A stretch of DNA of 64,000 nucleotides from Salinicoccus hispanicus (GCF_009831115.1 NZ_WUUK01000005.1:186001-250000); one strand, 5' to 3'. Counted from the stretch's first letter, positions 1 through 9,145 are shown. Numbers and translations are program-made. Notes: generated from the sequence alone by a model not told the origin.

Positions 1-1577
1 ACGTCTTTCAGGAAGTGGAAGCTGGCCGGATGCTGGCCATACCCTTCCACATCATCCCGCATGCCTGTAAGCAATGATGGATGATAGATTGGAATGATCG
101 GTGATTCGTCTAGCAGTATCTGCTGGGTCTCTTCGTACAGCGCCAGTCTTTCCTCTTCATCCGTTTCGGAACGTGCTTCATCAAGCAGTGCATCGACTTC
201 ACTGTTTGAGTATCTGGAACGGTTGCCGGATGTACCGATATTCGATGAATGGAACAGGGCGTAGAGTCCGTAGTCGGCATCCAGTGTGACTGTACCCCAG
301 CCACCGATGAACATCTCATGATCGCCGCCACCGACATAGTCAAGGAACGCACCGGAATCAAGCTGGTAGATTTCAAGTTCTATATTCAGCTCGGCCAGTG
401 CTTCCTGGATGTATGCTGCCATGTCTGCCGCAGTGCGGTCCATGACTGTGATTTCGGCAGTGAATCCATTGCCGTATCCATTCTCTTCGAGCAGCTGCTT
501 TGCCGCTTCTGTGTCATACGCATTCGTGTCGAGATCATCACTATGGCCGAAGACGGCTGGAGCGAGTAGCGTATCGGCGACTTCTGCTTTGCCTTCAAGC
601 ATTTCATCGATGATGGCCTGCTTGTCGATTGCCTGCGCAATCGCCGTTCTGACAATCGGATCGTCGAATGGTGCCTTATCGGTGTTGAATCCAACATATT
701 CCATACGGACACTTTCCGTTTCGTTCATTCTCGTGCCTTCGTTCTCCTCAATCTGTGCGTAGTCGTTCGGATTGACCGGATATATGAGATCGGTCGTCTC
801 CGTCATCAGTTCTGCGATGCGTGTCGAATCTTCAGGCACCGCCTTGAATGTGAAGGACTCTGCCTGAGCCGGCTCTCCCCAGTAGTCCTCATTGCGGGAC
901 AATGTCACAAATTCACCTTCGGACAGTTCCTCGAAAGTATAGGGTCCTGTACCGGCCGGGTTGCGGTGGACTTCAGTCAGCAGTTCGCCGCCATCCTCAT
1001 ACTGTTCATAGTCCGCCTCGATGACAGCCGGGCTGATCATGCTGCCGGCAGGATGTGCCAGATGTGATGGCAGTGCCGCAAATGGGTTGACCGTTGTGAT
1101 ATGTACTGTATACTCATCCACCACTTCAACGGAATCGATCAGTTCAAAAAGGAATGCGACAGGTGCACCCACTTCTTCATCTCTGACACGGTCGAGATTC
1201 GTTTTGACCGCTTCTGCGTTGAATTCCGTACCGTCATGGAACTGGATGCCTTCCCTCAATTTGAACTCCCAGGTCAGATCGTCGATCTGTTCGTAGGATT
1301 CAGCCAGACCGGGCTCGATTTCCAGCTCAGGTGTGAATTCGACCAGACGGTCGTATATGTTGACGTTCACGTGATTCGATGACTGGTCGTTGGCAGCATG
1401 AGGATCCAGCGAGTTCGGCGTTGCCAGTACACTCATCGTGATGCCTTCTCCACTGCCTGTCTCTGCTGCATCTGTATTATCTTCTTCCACTGTCTCATCC
1501 ACTTCGCTGTCATCTGTACATGCCGAGAGCAGCAGTACAAACAGGAACATGAGCAATGGGACCAAATATTTTTTCAT
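1..1577 (-). CDS. ABC transporter substrate-binding lipoprotein, family 5 (oligopeptide/glutathione type), C-terminus cut by window edge
   Basis: Reading from ATG at 1577, the frame stays open to the left edge, giving about 525 residues without a stop. The N-terminus is a lipoprotein signal (MKKYLVPLLM followed by a hydrophobic core, lipobox LLSAC with Cys20), so the mature protein should be anchored outside the membrane. After an acidic linker the sequence follows the family 5 solute-binding fold, including an LDPH segment, LREGIQFHDGTEFNA and a C-terminal IPIYHP segment. This family delivers peptides, nickel or glutathione to ABC permeases; the ligand cannot be told here. The Shine-Dalgarno GGAGGGGGAAAG supports the start. 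The partner permease and ATPase genes are not in the window and may lie to the left. Confidence 0.9.
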   Translation of the reverse strand, partial: MKKYLVPLLMFLFVLLLSACTDDSEVDETVEEDNTDAAETGSGEGITMSVLATPNSLDPHAANDQSSNHVNVNIYDRLVEFTPELEIEPGLAESYEQIDDLTWEFKLREGIQFHDGTEFNAEAVKTNLDRVRDEEVGAPVAFLFELIDSVEVVDEYTVHITTVNPFAALPSHLAHPAGSMISPAVIEADYEQYEDGGELLTEVHRNPAGTGPYTFEELSEGEFVTLSRNEDYWGEPAQAESFTFKAVPEDSTRIAELMTETTDLIYPVNPNDYAQIEENEGTRMNETESVRMEYVGFNTDKAPFDDPIVRTAIAQAIDKQAIIDEMLEGKAEVADTLLAPAVFGHSDDLDTNAYDTEAAKQLLEENGYGNGFTAEITVMDRTAADMAAYIQEALAELNIELEIYQLDSGAFLDYVGGGDHEMFIGGWGTVTLDADYGLYALFHSSNIGTSGNRSRYSNSEVDALLDEARSETDEEERLALYEETQQILLDESPIIPIYHPSLLTGMRDDVEGYGQHPASFHFLKD

Positions 1578-1754
1578 ATCTTTCCCCCTCCATCTATTTA
1601 TATGAACACTATACATAGTAATATACTCGGAATGAAAAAGGAATACACATTTCAAAAATATCTTCCAGACAGCAAAATTGATTATAAGTAAAGCAGATTG
1701 TTATAGTATGTATTCAAAGATCACTACAGCACATACAGGAGGATTTTATTCATA

Positions 1755-2885
1755 ATGAATAGTAAATACGCACCATTATTTGAAAGTGTTCAGCTGCCGA
1801 ACGGCGTTGAACTGAAAAATAAATTTGTACTTGCTCCACTGACCCACGTCTCCTCGAACGACGATGGGACACCGACGGATGCAGAGATCGAATACATGCG
1901 CCAAAAATCGAATAGTGTTGGTCTTGCTTTGACAGCGGCAACGAATGTTACAGACCTCGGCAAAGCGTTCCCTGGACAGCCTTCCATCGTCCGTGATTCG
2001 GACATTGAAGAACAGAGAAAGATTGCGGATGCCATGAAGGAAAACGGCGCAAAAGCGATTCTTCAAATCCACCACGGCGGTGTACAGGCCCTGCCATCAC
2101 AGACAGCCACTGGCGAATCTGCCGGACCGAGCCCGATCACGATGCAGAGCTTCGGTGAGCCGGAACCCCATGATGCACGGGAGATCACGCCGGACGAAAT
2201 TGAAGAGACGATCAAGGCATTCGGCGAAGCGACACGCAGAGCCATTGAAGCGGGCTTCGACGGTGTCGAGATCCATGGTGCCAACCACTACATCATCCAC
2301 CAGTTCGTCTCCCCCTACTTCAACAAGCGTTCGGACAAATGGGGAGAAGACCGCTACCTGTTCGCCATGGAAGTTGTGGATGAAGTTGTCAAAACGGCCA
2401 AGAAACATGGAAACCCGGACTTCATCATCGGCTACAGGTTCTCGCCGGAAGAAGTGGAATCACCGGGCATCAGTATGGAAATCACTGAAGAACTGATCGG
2501 CAAACTCGTCGATAAACCACTCGACTACCTGCACGTTTCACTCTTCGACGTGAACTCCGAAACACGCGACGGCAAATATCAGGGCACCAGACGTATCGAA
2601 CTGCTGCACCAATGGATCGGCGGTCGCATGCCACTGATCGGCATCGGCTCCATCTTCACGCCGGAACAGGCACTGGAAGCAATCGAAGACGGCAACGTCG
2701 ACCTGCTCGGACTTGGCCGCGTACTGCTGCTCGACTCCGACTTCATCAATAAGATCGAAAATGGCAGAGAAGAAGAAATCACAAACGTATTCGACCCTGA
2801 AAGAGAAGATAAGCATGGACTGACCGAACCCCTATGGGAGCAGTTCTATAAAGGATTCTATCCAGTACCGCGTAAGGATCAGTAA
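1755..2885 (+). CDS. NADH:flavin oxidoreductase (old yellow enzyme family)
   Basis: This 376-residue protein has the FMN-binding TIM barrel of the old yellow enzyme family, which reduces activated C=C bonds or flavins with NAD(P)H. Visible motifs are KNKFVLAPLTH near the N-terminus, AILQIHHGG, the substrate-binding stretch VEIHGANHYIIHQFVSPYFN, and a C-terminal phosphate-binding region GIGSIF followed by LLGLGRVLL. Length and motif order resemble the YqiG-type branch of Firmicutes. An AGGAGG lies about 12 bases before the ATG. It is divergent from the peptide-binding lipoprotein and closed by its own strong terminator, so it is probably monocistronic. Substrate unknown. Confidence 0.9.
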   Translation: MNSKYAPLFESVQLPNGVELKNKFVLAPLTHVSSNDDGTPTDAEIEYMRQKSNSVGLALTAATNVTDLGKAFPGQPSIVRDSDIEEQRKIADAMKENGAKAILQIHHGGVQALPSQTATGESAGPSPITMQSFGEPEPHDAREITPDEIEETIKAFGEATRRAIEAGFDGVEIHGANHYIIHQFVSPYFNKRSDKWGEDRYLFAMEVVDEVVKTAKKHGNPDFIIGYRFSPEEVESPGISMEITEELIGKLVDKPLDYLHVSLFDVNSETRDGKYQGTRRIELLHQWIGGRMPLIGIGSIFTPEQALEAIEDGNVDLLGLGRVLLLDSDFINKIENGREEEITNVFDPEREDKHGLTEPLWEQFYKGFYPVPRKDQ

Positions 2886-2890
2886 AATGA

Positions 2891-2933
2891 AATGCCTGGA
2901 GTTGACTTCGCAGTCAATTCCAGGCATTTTTCT
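2891..2933 (+). terminator. Intrinsic terminator of the flavin oxidoreductase gene
   Basis: A 17-bp stem (2891-2907 with 2912-2928, one G-U pair) has the loop TCGC and is followed by a T-rich tract, six bases after the stop codon. Confidence 0.92.
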
Positions 2934-2964
2934 ATTCCATAATCGGTTCTTCTTTTACAAGTTA

Positions 2965-3147
2965 TTACCGTTCTGCTTTTCTTCGCATTTCATCCAATAT
3001 CCTCTGCTTTTCAGGGTTACGACCCGGTTTATCGAAATATCTATCACCCGGTTTGAAGTCAGGGTTTACCCTTCTCACAGCACGAATCGCATCTTCCCTT
3101 CTCTCCCTATTCCTTTTTTGAATTTTAGAGAGTTTCACTTCTTTCAT
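2965..3147 (-). CDS. Small basic hypothetical protein coupled to the PTS gene
   Basis: A 60-residue, strongly basic protein (MKEVKLSKIQKRNRERRED at the N-terminus, EKQRILDEMRRKAER at the end) that I do not recognise. I choose ATG 3147 because GAGGG lies about nine bases upstream; the in-frame GTG at 3156 falls inside that ribosome-binding site. The start is only 12 bases after the stop codon of the EIIBC gene, so the two are probably cotranscribed. There is no signal peptide or membrane segment. High Arg/Lys content suggests nucleic-acid or ribosome contact, but that is only a guess. Confidence 0.6.
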   Translation of the reverse strand: MKEVKLSKIQKRNRERREDAIRAVRRVNPDFKPGDRYFDKPGRNPEKQRILDEMRRKAER

Positions 3148-3159
3148 CGTATTCACCCT

Positions 3160-4644
3160 CTATTTTATCTGCTGTTTTGAGCTATTCGAAAAATCTGCTT
3201 TCGTCGGGTTCTTCGGCTTCTCACGCTTCTTATACATCTCCATCTTGTCGTTGTATCCCCAGACGTAGGTCAGACCGAAGGACAACGCGAGTGTAACGAA
3301 TGTGACGAGAATCGCGTACCAGAAGTTCGCGGTGATGCCATTGTCGGGATCGATGAAGGATGGCAGTCCGATCAGGGATCCGATGATACTCCACATGTTG
3401 ACGCCGAGAATACCGGCGAGGAGTCCACCGACTGCGCTGGCGATGCTTGCGCATATGAAAGGTCTGCGGAAACGCAGGTTGATGCCGTAGATGGCAGGTT
3501 CTGTAATGCCGCAGAAGGCGGAGAATGCCCCGGCATAACCGAGTTCCTTCACTTCCGCTTTTTTCGACTTCACAGCGACTCCGAGTGCGGCACCGGCCTG
3601 TCCGACGATGGTGACACTGATCATGACCGACAGATAGCTGTATCCAAGTGTCGCAAAGTCATTCACATAGACCGGCACGATGCCCCAGTGGAGACCGAAT
3701 ATGACCAGCAGCTGATAGAATGCTGCGATGACAGCACCAAACAGCGGCGCATTGAAGTCCAGCATGGACTGCAGCCCGTTGGCAAGCGTTGTAGAGAAAC
3801 CGACAAGTACAGGACCGGTGATGAGTAGCGTGATGGCTGACACGAGTCCAATGATGACGATCGGAATGAATATTGCCTGGATATACGCGGACACCCAGGT
3901 TTTCAGCCAGTCTTCGAGATTCTTCACCAGCCAAGCCGCAAGTATCATCGGAAATATGGAGTATGTATATGAGACGAATGGAAAGGCGAAGTTGCCGATG
4001 GCAAAGATATTCATATTACTATTCGCCGCTTCAAGAACTGTCGGGTGAATGATCACTCCACCAATCACAGCGGTCAGTACAGGATTGCCATTCATCCGTT
4101 TGGCTGCATTGAAGCCGATCAGTACAGGCAGAAAGTAGAATACCGCATCCGCCATCGCATTGATGATCAGGTAGGCTGTGCCCATATCCGTCACAATATT
4201 CGTCGCAGTCAGAACCGCAAGCAGCCCCTTGATGATTCCGGCGGCAGCGAGAATGCTGATGATCGGCATGACAGAACCGGTGATGATACCGATGAATTGA
4301 TTGAAGTTGTACCCGACCTTCTCCATGAATGTACTGTCTTCAGGAGGCCCAGCAGCCTGTCTATTCGATGCTGTCTCTTCCGATGGGGACAGCTGCGCCA
4401 TCACTTCCTTGTATATATCATCCACCGCAGGCCCAACCACCACCTGATACTGGCCCCCTGCCAGAGCAACACCCATGACACCGTCCAGATCTTTTATTTT
4501 TTCCGTATCAGGAAGCTTAGGGTCTTTTAGATAGAAACGTAGACGTGTCACACAATGGATGACATTATCGATATTCTCCTCCCCGCCCACTTGTTCTACG
4601 ATCTGCCGAGCGAGCTCCTGGTAGTTTTCTCTCTTGTTCTTCAT
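3160..4644 (-). CDS. PTS sugar transporter subunit EIIBC, sucrose/beta-glucoside/trehalose family, no EIIA domain
   Basis: With the ATG at 4644 the protein has 494 residues. The N-terminal EIIB domain carries the phospho-acceptor Cys31 in NVIHCVTRLRFYL. The EIIC domain follows with about ten membrane segments and the family motifs GLHWGIVPVYVND and GITEPAIYGINLRFRRPF. It would import and phosphorylate a glucoside or disaccharide. It ends after EIIC, so it needs an EIIA in trans. The longer frame to 4740 has hydrophobic, non-homologous codons and no ribosome-binding site; AAGGTG lies nine bases before 4644. No phospho-glycosidase or antiterminator regulator is adjacent, so the sugar cannot be assigned. 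Confidence 0.9.
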   Translation of the reverse strand: MKNKRENYQELARQIVEQVGGEENIDNVIHCVTRLRFYLKDPKLPDTEKIKDLDGVMGVALAGGQYQVVVGPAVDDIYKEVMAQLSPSEETASNRQAAGPPEDSTFMEKVGYNFNQFIGIITGSVMPIISILAAAGIIKGLLAVLTATNIVTDMGTAYLIINAMADAVFYFLPVLIGFNAAKRMNGNPVLTAVIGGVIIHPTVLEAANSNMNIFAIGNFAFPFVSYTYSIFPMILAAWLVKNLEDWLKTWVSAYIQAIFIPIVIIGLVSAITLLITGPVLVGFSTTLANGLQSMLDFNAPLFGAVIAAFYQLLVIFGLHWGIVPVYVNDFATLGYSYLSVMISVTIVGQAGAALGVAVKSKKAEVKELGYAGAFSAFCGITEPAIYGINLRFRRPFICASIASAVGGLLAGILGVNMWSIIGSLIGLPSFIDPDNGITANFWYAILVTFVTLALSFGLTYVWGYNDKMEMYKKREKPKNPTKADFSNSSKQQIK

Positions 4645-4958
4645 CGGTGCTTTCACCTTTCCTTCCAGCATTGCTTTCCCACTTATTTTAAAATACATCC
4701 AAATTAAAAGAGATGGACTAAAGCTATATTTTTTGAACACTCATGATAATAGAATACCTCAAATAATTGATCGTGGGGACTGGTAGAACATCAATTTGTC
4801 TAAATTAATTAAAATATATAGATTATTCTTGTTTCTCCCTGTATAACTGTAAAATTTAATGTAAAATATCTAGTGAATGGATATATTTTAATTTATAGAA
4901 GTTCAGACGTTGCTACATAGCAGATTTACGTATCATTCGAAAAGGAGCAGTGTAGGAA

Positions 4959-6455
4959 ATGGCAGAAAATATGGCCTTGGTTATTATTTTGGGTGCGATT
5001 CTCGTACTCATCATTGGCGCAGGTATCGCATGGTATTTCTATATGAAAGTGAGATATAGAACTGTACCTTCCAACGAAGCATTGATCGTTACCGGACCGA
5101 ATCTTGGAGATGAAGCGAAAGAGACGAACATCTATAAGGATGATCAGGGACGCTACATGAAAGTCATCCGCGGTGGCGGACATCGGCTGCGTCTATTCCA
5201 GACAGGAACGAAAGTCTCCCTGAAATCCTTCCAGCTGAAAATAGAAACACCGAAAGTCTACACCAAGGAAGGCGTCGGCATCTACGGCCAGGCCGTGGCG
5301 ACAGTGAAAGTTGCTGATGATCTGGAAGGCATCGTAAAATATGCCGAGCAGTTCCTCGGCAAGGACCAGAACGATATTGAACACGAAGTATCCGAAGTAC
5401 TCAACTCGAACCTCCGCGCCATCCTCTCCAAGATGACGGTTGAAAGCATCAACGCCGATCGTGAGAGCTTTAATGAACAGGTCCGTGAGATCGCACAGGA
5501 TCAGCTGAACCGCATGGGCTTCAAAATCACTTCCCTTGGCCTATCAGATTTGAAAGATGATGAAAATTATCTCGAAAACCTTGGTCGTCCACAGATCGCC
5601 CGCGTCAGAAAAGAAGCGGAAATTGCGGAAAGTGAGAATAAGCTTGCGACAGAAAGCAAGCAGGCTGAAGTGAACGAAAAGATTTCACGTGAGAAATATG
5701 AACGTGAAATGAATATTGCTGATAGCCGTAAAGAAAAGGAACTCAAAGAAGCCAGAAACTCTGCAGAAACAGCCAAAGAGCAGGCAATCGCCGAGGCTGC
5801 TGGACAACTTGAAGCAGAAGAACGTCGCCTGTCAGTCGAACAGCAACGTCTCGAGATCCGTGAGCAGGAGAAAGCGAACGAACTGAAACTGCGTAAGATG
5901 GAACGTGAAAATGACGTTGAAATTGAAAAGCAGCAGGTGGAAGTACGCAGGCAGCAGGCAGAAGCCGACTACTACGCTGAGACGAAAAAAGCAGAAGCCA
6001 GTGCCGCCGCCCGTATATCAGAAGGTAATGCAGAAGCGGAAGTCATCCGCAAGAAGAGCTTGGCTGAAGTCGAAGCCATCGAACGCCGCGCCAAAGCAAT
6101 GGCACAGCATAAGGATGTCATCCTGATGGAGAAACTCATCGAAATCATGCCTGAGTTCGCCAAAGCAGTCAGCGACTCCATGAGCAATGTCGAATCCATC
6201 CGCATACTGGACGGCGGAAGCGGAGATCAGCTCAAATCGTTGCCTAAAACCGTTACAGGCACCATGGCCAACCTGCAGGAAAGCATGGGTCAGATGACCG
6301 GTTTTGACATGGAAGGTTTCCTGAAGAACCTGACCGCCAGCGTACAGCCGGATACTGAAGAAGAAGTTAGTGAAACATTCCCCGCAGACGAAGCAGATGG
6401 TGAAGATCTGGAAGACGAGAACTATGTTGACGACATCGATAGTAAAGAACAATAA
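4959..6455 (+). CDS. floT: Flotillin-like SPFH protein FloT
   Basis: A 498-residue SPFH/flotillin protein. A single membrane segment (about residues 6-28) is followed by the EALIVTGPNLGDE region and VIRGGGH typical of FloT, an SPFH domain to about residue 190, and a long Glu/Ala-rich coiled coil (about 200-370). The C-terminal tail is acidic. Bacterial flotillins scaffold functional membrane microdomains and affect membrane fluidity, secretion and cell-wall machinery. In Bacillus the gene follows an NfeD-type partner (yuaF); none is present here, and a 141-residue membrane protein lies downstream beyond a terminator. Confidence 0.92.
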   Translation: MAENMALVIILGAILVLIIGAGIAWYFYMKVRYRTVPSNEALIVTGPNLGDEAKETNIYKDDQGRYMKVIRGGGHRLRLFQTGTKVSLKSFQLKIETPKVYTKEGVGIYGQAVATVKVADDLEGIVKYAEQFLGKDQNDIEHEVSEVLNSNLRAILSKMTVESINADRESFNEQVREIAQDQLNRMGFKITSLGLSDLKDDENYLENLGRPQIARVRKEAEIAESENKLATESKQAEVNEKISREKYEREMNIADSRKEKELKEARNSAETAKEQAIAEAAGQLEAEERRLSVEQQRLEIREQEKANELKLRKMERENDVEIEKQQVEVRRQQAEADYYAETKKAEASAAARISEGNAEAEVIRKKSLAEVEAIERRAKAMAQHKDVILMEKLIEIMPEFAKAVSDSMSNVESIRILDGGSGDQLKSLPKTVTGTMANLQESMGQMTGFDMEGFLKNLTASVQPDTEEEVSETFPADEADGEDLEDENYVDDIDSKEQ

Positions 6456-6482
6456 AAAATGACTCTTCGGAGTCATTTTTTA
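6453..6482 (+). terminator. Intrinsic terminator of floT
   Basis: The stem AAAAAATGACTC/GAGTCATTTTTT with a TTCG tetraloop begins at the floT stop codon. The next gene starts only 16 bases later, so it may depend on read-through or on a promoter inside the floT end. Confidence 0.9.
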
Positions 6483-6498
6483 ATACAGGGAGGACCCT

Positions 6499-6924
6499 AT
6501 GGAGATTACCGTAAAAAGACGTACATGGTTTCTAGGGATACTGATGCCACTGAAGCTCGCGTTCAATGGTGAAAAGATTACAAATATCCATGCATTTCAA
6601 GATAAAACGATACAGATTCCAGAAGAAGCAGGCAGACTGAAATACTCTCAACCCTTTGACCTCAGTGATCAGATTTATGTAAAAGACGGTGATACTGTCA
6701 TCATCAAAGAAACGTCACTGAATAAAATAGCAAATATAGTCTTTCTGGCTACAATGGCATTTTTCTTATTCAGTAATAATTACACCCCCTATCGAGAATC
6801 TGCATTTTATGCTGAAATGGGCGGTGCGCTGTTGCCTACCATCCTGATTCCCCTTGGAGTCATTGCTTTGGGAACAATATTTTTCAGTTCACATAAGCTC
6901 GTAACAGAGGATGAGAGCCGCTGA
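6499..6924 (+). CDS. Hypothetical membrane protein
   Basis: A 141-residue protein preceded by GGGAGGACCC. The N-terminal half is soluble and beta-rich in appearance (VKRRTWFLGILMPLKLAF onward, with EKITNIHAFQDKTIQIPEEA). Two hydrophobic segments follow (about residues 74-92 and 107-130). I recognise no family. It sits directly behind the floT terminator in the same direction, so a role near the membrane with flotillin is possible but unproven. Base composition is more AT-rich than floT. Confidence 0.7.
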   Translation: MEITVKRRTWFLGILMPLKLAFNGEKITNIHAFQDKTIQIPEEAGRLKYSQPFDLSDQIYVKDGDTVIIKETSLNKIANIVFLATMAFFLFSNNYTPYRESAFYAEMGGALLPTILIPLGVIALGTIFFSSHKLVTEDESR

Positions 6925-7103
6925 AGTAGTTGCTGAACAGAAATACAGGTACTACGGTGATCAAAATTATAGAATTGAACCATCTCATTTTTTTCATAAT
7001 ATCTTTTAACTATTCGCACTATAGACCTGCTGATTCGTTATCGATGCGTTTTTCTATTAAGTATGTATACTGACAAGAGAGAATAGTCAGAGGCGGAGAT
7101 ATA

Positions 7104-8150
7104 ATGAAGCAGTTTTACAGCGATGTGGTTCAATTTAGAGGTACGCATTATGATTTTGGTTACTTCCAAGGTCAGCAGCTCAAAGATTCACTAATTTTAC
7201 CCAACCGTGAAAAACAATGGGAACACCGTAAAGATCGTCATTTTATAGTCAATCCCGAAGAATATATCACAATCATTTCAAAATACTCACCAGCCATACT
7301 GGAGGAAATCCAAGGACTGGCTGATGCACTTGATATGGAAATGAAAAAGGCATTCCAGCTGTTTGGTGGCTATTATCTGGAATTTACCCGAAGCGGCTGT
7401 TCCATTTTCACCGATAGCGACTTCATGGTTCGCAATTATGACAGTCAGCCACGTGGATATGAAGGGCGATACACATTTTATGAACCGACTGATCACGGAT
7501 ACGCCGTAATCGGTCCCTCCATGCAGATTACCGGCCGGATAGATGGCATGAACGAAAAGGGACTGGTGATGGGCTATAATTTCACCCACAGGAAAAGTTC
7601 AGGTGATGGGTTCATTTGCAATATGATCGGGCGTCTGGTCCTCGAAACATGTGCCGACGTAGATGAGGCAATCGCTTTATTGAAAGAAATTCCTCACAGG
7701 CATTCATTCAGCTACATTATTCTGGATGCAGATGGTGTATCCTACGTCGTCGAAGCATCACCAAGAAATGTCGCAGTCAGAAAATCCAATGTATGTACAA
7801 ATCATTTCCACTTGCTGAATGATGAAAATCAGCATCGGCAGACAGAGACACGGCAACGCGAAAAAACAATACAAGAACAACAGCAGCATGCCACCAATCC
7901 TTACGAAGCATTTAAAGTTATGAATAACCCTGATCACGGTATTTTCTCAGATAAATACGATGCAGCAGCAGGTACAATACACACATCCGTCTACTTCCCT
8001 AAAGATCTAAAAGCATGGTTCGTCATTGGTCCAGATAAGAAACCCGTTATTTTCGATTTCAAGAAATGGCTCGACGGCGATAAGGTCAACGTCAAGCAGA
8101 TTAGAGGCACACTTGAATATGACGTACCGTTCGTGAATATGGAAGGATGA
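7104..8150 (+). CDS. C45-type Ntn-hydrolase / acyltransferase-like protein
   Basis: A 348-residue protein of the peptidase C45 / acyl-CoA:6-aminopenicillanate acyltransferase-like group within the Ntn-hydrolase/choloylglycine hydrolase fold. An N-terminal helical region (about 1-95) precedes RSGCSIF with the candidate nucleophile Cys99, followed by MVRNYD (Arg110, Asn111) and GMNEKGLVMGYNF, all family hallmarks. Members cleave or transfer amide-linked acyl groups; natural substrates are mostly unknown. Many Firmicutes carry such stand-alone copies. It has its own ribosome-binding site (GGCGGAG) and no operon partner, and lies at the start of an AT-rich accessory stretch. Confidence 0.82.
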   Translation: MKQFYSDVVQFRGTHYDFGYFQGQQLKDSLILPNREKQWEHRKDRHFIVNPEEYITIISKYSPAILEEIQGLADALDMEMKKAFQLFGGYYLEFTRSGCSIFTDSDFMVRNYDSQPRGYEGRYTFYEPTDHGYAVIGPSMQITGRIDGMNEKGLVMGYNFTHRKSSGDGFICNMIGRLVLETCADVDEAIALLKEIPHRHSFSYIILDADGVSYVVEASPRNVAVRKSNVCTNHFHLLNDENQHRQTETRQREKTIQEQQQHATNPYEAFKVMNNPDHGIFSDKYDAAAGTIHTSVYFPKDLKAWFVIGPDKKPVIFDFKKWLDGDKVNVKQIRGTLEYDVPFVNMEG

Positions 8151-8186
8151 GGCTGCAAAGCCACGATGAATTGACATAACATCATT

Positions 8187-8220
8187 AAAAACCCAAAGTC
8201 TATATGCATTCGACTTTGGG
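8187..8220 (-). terminator. Terminator downstream of the fic frame
   Basis: On the minus strand CCCAAAGTC/GACTTTGGG (8212-8220 with 8192-8200) is followed by TTTTTAATG. It lies 18 bases after the original fic stop codon (8238), which supports the full-length fic reading frame as the ancestral gene. Confidence 0.8.
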
Positions 8221-8237
8221 ATACATACTTTACTGCT

Positions 8238-8822
8238 CTAAAGTTCATTTTTACTTAAAGAGTTTAAGAAAATCAATTCGAGCTTTGCTGTATTATATTG
8301 GGATCCAACCATCGCTTCCAAATATTCTACGCTATCTATAGAGTCAAAAGCCCGCCTGTATCCCATAGATCCTGCGATCCCTCTGATAATTATTCTTATC
8401 GTTCATCCATTTCCCTCTCTAAATGGATGAATCATGTTCAGTTCTGCTTTAAAATATGCTAATCGTTTTGCAGCATCTTTTAACGAATACCATGTTGCTT
8501 CTGAATTGATTTCTTTAACAATTTCATCTAACTGTTCTTCCATGTATTGAGGCTCACAAAACCTTGTTTGATCCTTCATCAGAATTACATCTCTGCTTTC
8601 ACCTGCAAAATCATATATCTTATGAAATAGCATTCTGTGCAACTTCATAATTGAGGTGGAACTTACAGGTAGAAGAAAATCTAAACCATCACTTTCTAAT
8701 TTTGAGGATGATAGATAAAAAGCAACTCTTTCGAGTTGCTCTAGTTCCTTCATATCCCGTGCACCCAAAAGATTAGACTGAAGCAAGTAACCATCCTGAT
8801 CGTGTGCGCTATATTTTGTCAT
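8238..8822 (-). pseudogene. Fic-domain protein interrupted by TGA in its catalytic motif
   Basis: From ATG 8822 the frame encodes 139 residues ending in MIHPFREGNG, then a TGA at 8403-8405. In Fic enzymes the motif is HxFx(D/E)GNGR and the next residue is the catalytic Arg; CGA or AGA to TGA would give this stop. Reading on in the same frame gives TIRIIIRGIAGSMGYRRAF and about 54 codons to a TAG at 8238, a normal Fic C-terminus. Intact Fic proteins transfer AMP or another nucleotide moiety to target proteins, often as toxins. The shortened product lacks the Arg and final helices and should be inactive. Suppression of TGA or a sequencing error remain possible. Confidence 0.88.
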
Positions 8823-8977
8823 TTAAATGCAATTCTACGAATCAATTGATTCGTAATTTCTTTATCTGAATTAATTGCTTCTAGTATCTTTTTTTGCTGC
8901 TCTTTTGGAACCTTCATCCCTTTCAGTGCTAAGTTGTGTGCGATTTGCTGATTGATTTTAGAATCTAGTGTAAGCAT
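8819..8977 (-). CDS. Small protein overlapping fic, probable Fic antitoxin
   Basis: A 52-residue ORF with a good Shine-Dalgarno (GGAGGCGATTCGT before ATG). Its TGA overlaps the fic ATG in ATGA, so translation is coupled. The sequence starts MLTLDSKINQQIAHNLALKG and ends in ITNQLIRRIAFK, a short mostly helical protein. Class I Fic toxins are preceded by a small antitoxin whose helix blocks the active site. I do not see a clear (S/T)xxxE(G/N) inhibitory motif; the nearest is SDKE. The role is therefore inferred from position only. Confidence 0.72.
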   Translation of the reverse strand: MLTLDSKINQQIAHNLALKGMKVPKEQQKKILEAINSDKEITNQLIRRIAFK

Positions 8978-9145
8978 ACGAATCGCCTCCTGATAGTATT
9001 ATTATATCAAGAAATAACGCTTTTTTATAATTCAACCCCCTTAAAAATCTATTTACCGCAACAGACTTTACAGCATTATATTTGCAATTGATTTAAGTCT
9101 ATTTTTTATCAAAATCGTCTTTAAATTTCTGAAAGGAAGAATACT

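Noticed and set aside
4645-4740. N-terminal extension of the PTS protein to 4740
   Set aside because: The extra codons are not part of any EIIB domain and have no ribosome-binding site; a good site precedes 4644.
8403-8405. TGA as selenocysteine or programmed recoding in fic
   Set aside because: The residue should be Arg in all active Fic proteins and I see no SECIS-like hairpin; a nonsense mutation is simpler.
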